Source: Actinomycetota bacterium (GTDB lineage: Bacteria; Actinomycetota; Actinomycetes; Actinomycetales; Microbacteriaceae). From it: a stretch of DNA of 51,473 bases. Where the stretch lies: NCBI GenBank assembly GCA_018268455.1, contig JAFDWM010000296.1, forward strand, positions 1-51,473, read 5' to 3'. Numbering within the stretch: position 1 is the stretch's first letter; each line of letters begins with the position of its first letter. The notes beneath the pieces were generated by a model that was not told the DNA's origin, searched no databases, and worked only from the letters and a program-made list of their open reading frames with translations. The position numbers and the translations under genes are program-made. Positions 49,916 through 51,473 of this stretch are shown one piece after another.

Positions 49916-51473
49916 TCAGCGGACGGCGGCGAGCTCGGCGTCCGCCGTGGCGGGCAGCGCATCCTGGGCGGCGCGCACGGCCCAGAACACGGCCTCGGGC
50001 GTCGCCGGGGATCCGAGTTCGACCGAGTGGCCGACCGGACCGAACGCCGCAACCGCATCGCGCAGAGCCTCGCGGGCGCTGAACGCGAGCATGAACGGCG
50101 GCTCACCCACGGCCTTGGAGCCGTAGACCGCGCCCTCCTCCCGCGCGTTGCGGAACAGCCGCACGTTGAACTCCTCCGGCATCTCGGAGAAGCTCGGCAG
50201 CTTGTACGTCGATGCGGACTGGGTCTGCAGCCGGCCGCGCGCAGGGCCGTCGGTCTCGTCCCAGCGCAGCTCCTCGAGGGTCAGCCAGCCGACGCCCTGC
50301 ACGTATGCGCCCTCGATCTGGCCGATGTCGATCATCGGGGAGAGCGAGTCGCCCACGTCGTGCACGATGTCGACCCGGCGCACGCGGTATGCGCCGGTGA
50401 ACTCGTCCACCTCGACCTCGGTGGCCGCGGCGCCGTAGGCGAAGTACTTGAACGGGGATCCCTGCATGATCTCGGGATTCCAGTGCAGGCCCTCGGTGCG
50501 GTAATAGCCGGCGGCGAACAGCTGCACGCGCTGGAAGTACGCGGCCTTGACCACCTCGGCGAAGGACACCTGGTTCACCGGTGCGCCCAGCGCGGTGACG
50601 AAACCGCCGCCGAAGCGCACGTCGCGCTCATCGACGCCGAGCATGCGCCCGGCGACCTTGGCGAGGCGATCGCGGATCTGCTCGCAGGCGTTCTTGACCG
50701 CACCGCCGTTGAGGTCGGCGCCCGACGAGGCAGCCGTGGCCGAGGTGTTCGGCACCTTGTCGGTGCGGGTCGGCGCGAGGCGCACCTGGTGCAGCTCGAC
50801 GCCGAGTGCGGTCGCGGCGACCTGCAGCATCTTCGTGTGCAGACCCTGGCCCATCTCGGTGCCGCCGTGGTTGACCAGGATCGAGCCGTCCTTGTACACG
50901 TGCACCAGCGCGCCGGCCTGGTTGAATGCGGCGAAGTTGAACGAGATCCCGAACTTGATCGGCGTCATCGACAGCGCGCGCTTGATGTGCGGGCTGGTCT
51001 CGTTGAACGCGGCGATCTCCGCGCGCCGGGCGTCGACGTCGGCCTCGTCCCGGAGCTGGCCCCAGATCGTCTCGAGCCGGTCGGCGTCCTTCACGAGCTG
51101 GCCGTACGGCGTGCTCTGGCCCGGCTTGTAGAAGTTGCGGCGGCGCAACTCGAGCGGATCGATGCCGAGCGTCGGGGCGACCCGGCCCAGGATGTCCTCG
51201 ATGAGGAAGACGCCCTGCGGGCCGCCGAACCCGCGGTAGGCGGTGTTCGAGGTCTTGTTGGTCTTCACGATCTGCCCGTAGGCGCGCACGTTCGGGATCC
51301 AGTAGGAGTTGTCCAGGTGGCAGAGCGCACGACCCAGCACCGGCTCGGACAGGTCGATCGACCAGCCGCCGTCGCAGGTGAGGGTGGCGTCGAGGGCCTG
51401 CAGCAGACCGTTCTCGTCGAAGCCGACCTTCCACGCAATGTGGAAGGGATGGCGCTTGCCGGTCATGGTGAGA
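49916..51473 (-). CDS. xdhB: Xanthine dehydrogenase Mo-binding subunit, partial at window end
   Basis: The C-terminal 519 or so residues of XdhB are seen; the frame is open at base 51473, and the start lies beyond the window. Features include NTAYRGFGGPQGVFLIEDIL (cut for length), VHVYKDGSILVNHGGTEMGQGLHTKMLQ read in parts, and the catalytic Glu in YGSKAVGEPPFMLAFS. It is a true xanthine dehydrogenase by the GEPP motif, unlike the fused hydroxylase at 42-45 kb. It is expected to oxidise hypoxanthine and xanthine to urate. It is cotranscribed with xdhC. Confidence 0.93.
   Translation of the reverse strand, partial: LTMTGKRHPFHIAWKVGFDENGLLQALDATLTCDGGWSIDLSEPVLGRALCHLDNSYWIPNVRAYGQIVKTNKTSNTAYRGFGGPQGVFLIEDILGRVAPTLGIDPLELRRRNFYKPGQSTPYGQLVKDADRLETIWGQLRDEADVDARRAEIAAFNETSPHIKRALSMTPIKFGISFNFAAFNQAGALVHVYKDGSILVNHGGTEMGQGLHTKMLQVAATALGVELHQVRLAPTRTDKVPNTSATAASSGADLNGGAVKNACEQIRDRLAKVAGRMLGVDERDVRFGGGFVTALGAPVNQVSFAEVVKAAYFQRVQLFAAGYYRTEGLHWNPEIMQGSPFKYFAYGAAATEVEVDEFTGAYRVRRVDIVHDVGDSLSPMIDIGQIEGAYVQGVGWLTLEELRWDETDGPARGRLQTQSASTYKLPSFSEMPEEFNVRLFRNAREEGAVYGSKAVGEPPFMLAFSAREALRDAVAAFGPVGHSVELGSPATPEAVFWAVRAAQDALPATADAELAAVR

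Overview
The window is high-GC DNA (about 70% by eye) with strong G/C third-position bias. Its genes use ATG and GTG starts, many adjacent genes overlap by 4 bases (ATGA or GTGA), and TANNNT -10 boxes sit 6-7 bases before start codons, giving leaderless transcripts. Together with a DUF3073 gene, a PadR/DUF4097 pair, a TipA-type MerR regulator and split purF/purM, this points to an actinobacterium, most likely Microbacteriaceae and plausibly Microbacterium. The genus is an inference from gene content, not proven. I saw no rRNA, tRNA, CRISPR array, prophage or insertion sequence.

Layout. 1-4.5 kb: a truncated hypothetical gene, a second hypothetical gene, and an ATP-grasp ligase gene translationally coupled to a NylB-like serine hydrolase gene, plus a small membrane protein. 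4.6-8.6 kb: purM, purF and a CynX-like MFS exporter. 8.6-14.8 kb: a beta-galactoside utilisation locus (GH35 beta-galactosidase, binding protein, two permeases, divergent LacI regulator with two operators). 14.8-18.3 kb: MOSC protein, DUF3073, universal stress protein, PadR/DUF4097 pair with a large palindromic operator. 18.3-26 kb: glycogen phosphorylase, TipA-like regulator, a circularly permuted flavin amine oxidase-like lipoprotein, a Pr6Pr membrane protein, paired CrcB fluoride channels, and a DDAH-type hydrolase. 26-31.6 kb: an RND transporter, YaeQ, and a penicillin-binding-type serine hydrolase lipoprotein.

31.6-51.5 kb is a molybdenum and purine region. It holds molybdopterin biosynthesis genes (mog-moaC-moaD, moeB-moaE, moaA), a molybdate uptake operon led by a HTH-Mop protein (HTH-Mop, modA, modB, modC), guanine deaminase with a purine permease, and two separate molybdenum hydroxylase systems. 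The first is XdhC-like, FAD subunit, a fused 2Fe-2S/Mo subunit and MocA. The second is XdhB-XdhC, cut by the window end. A VapBC-type toxin-antitoxin pair and the decayed tail of an acyltransferase lie between the two systems. The genes fit one story: import molybdate, make the cofactor, import purines, deaminate guanine to xanthine and oxidise it.

Intergenic regions, especially between convergent genes, carry several families of long imperfect palindromes. One palindrome lies in frame inside the N-terminus of the fused molybdenum hydroxylase. The hexamer GGATCC occurs about 150 times by hand count, far more than base composition predicts. Two purine-related operons have long structured leaders that I could not assign to a known riboswitch class.
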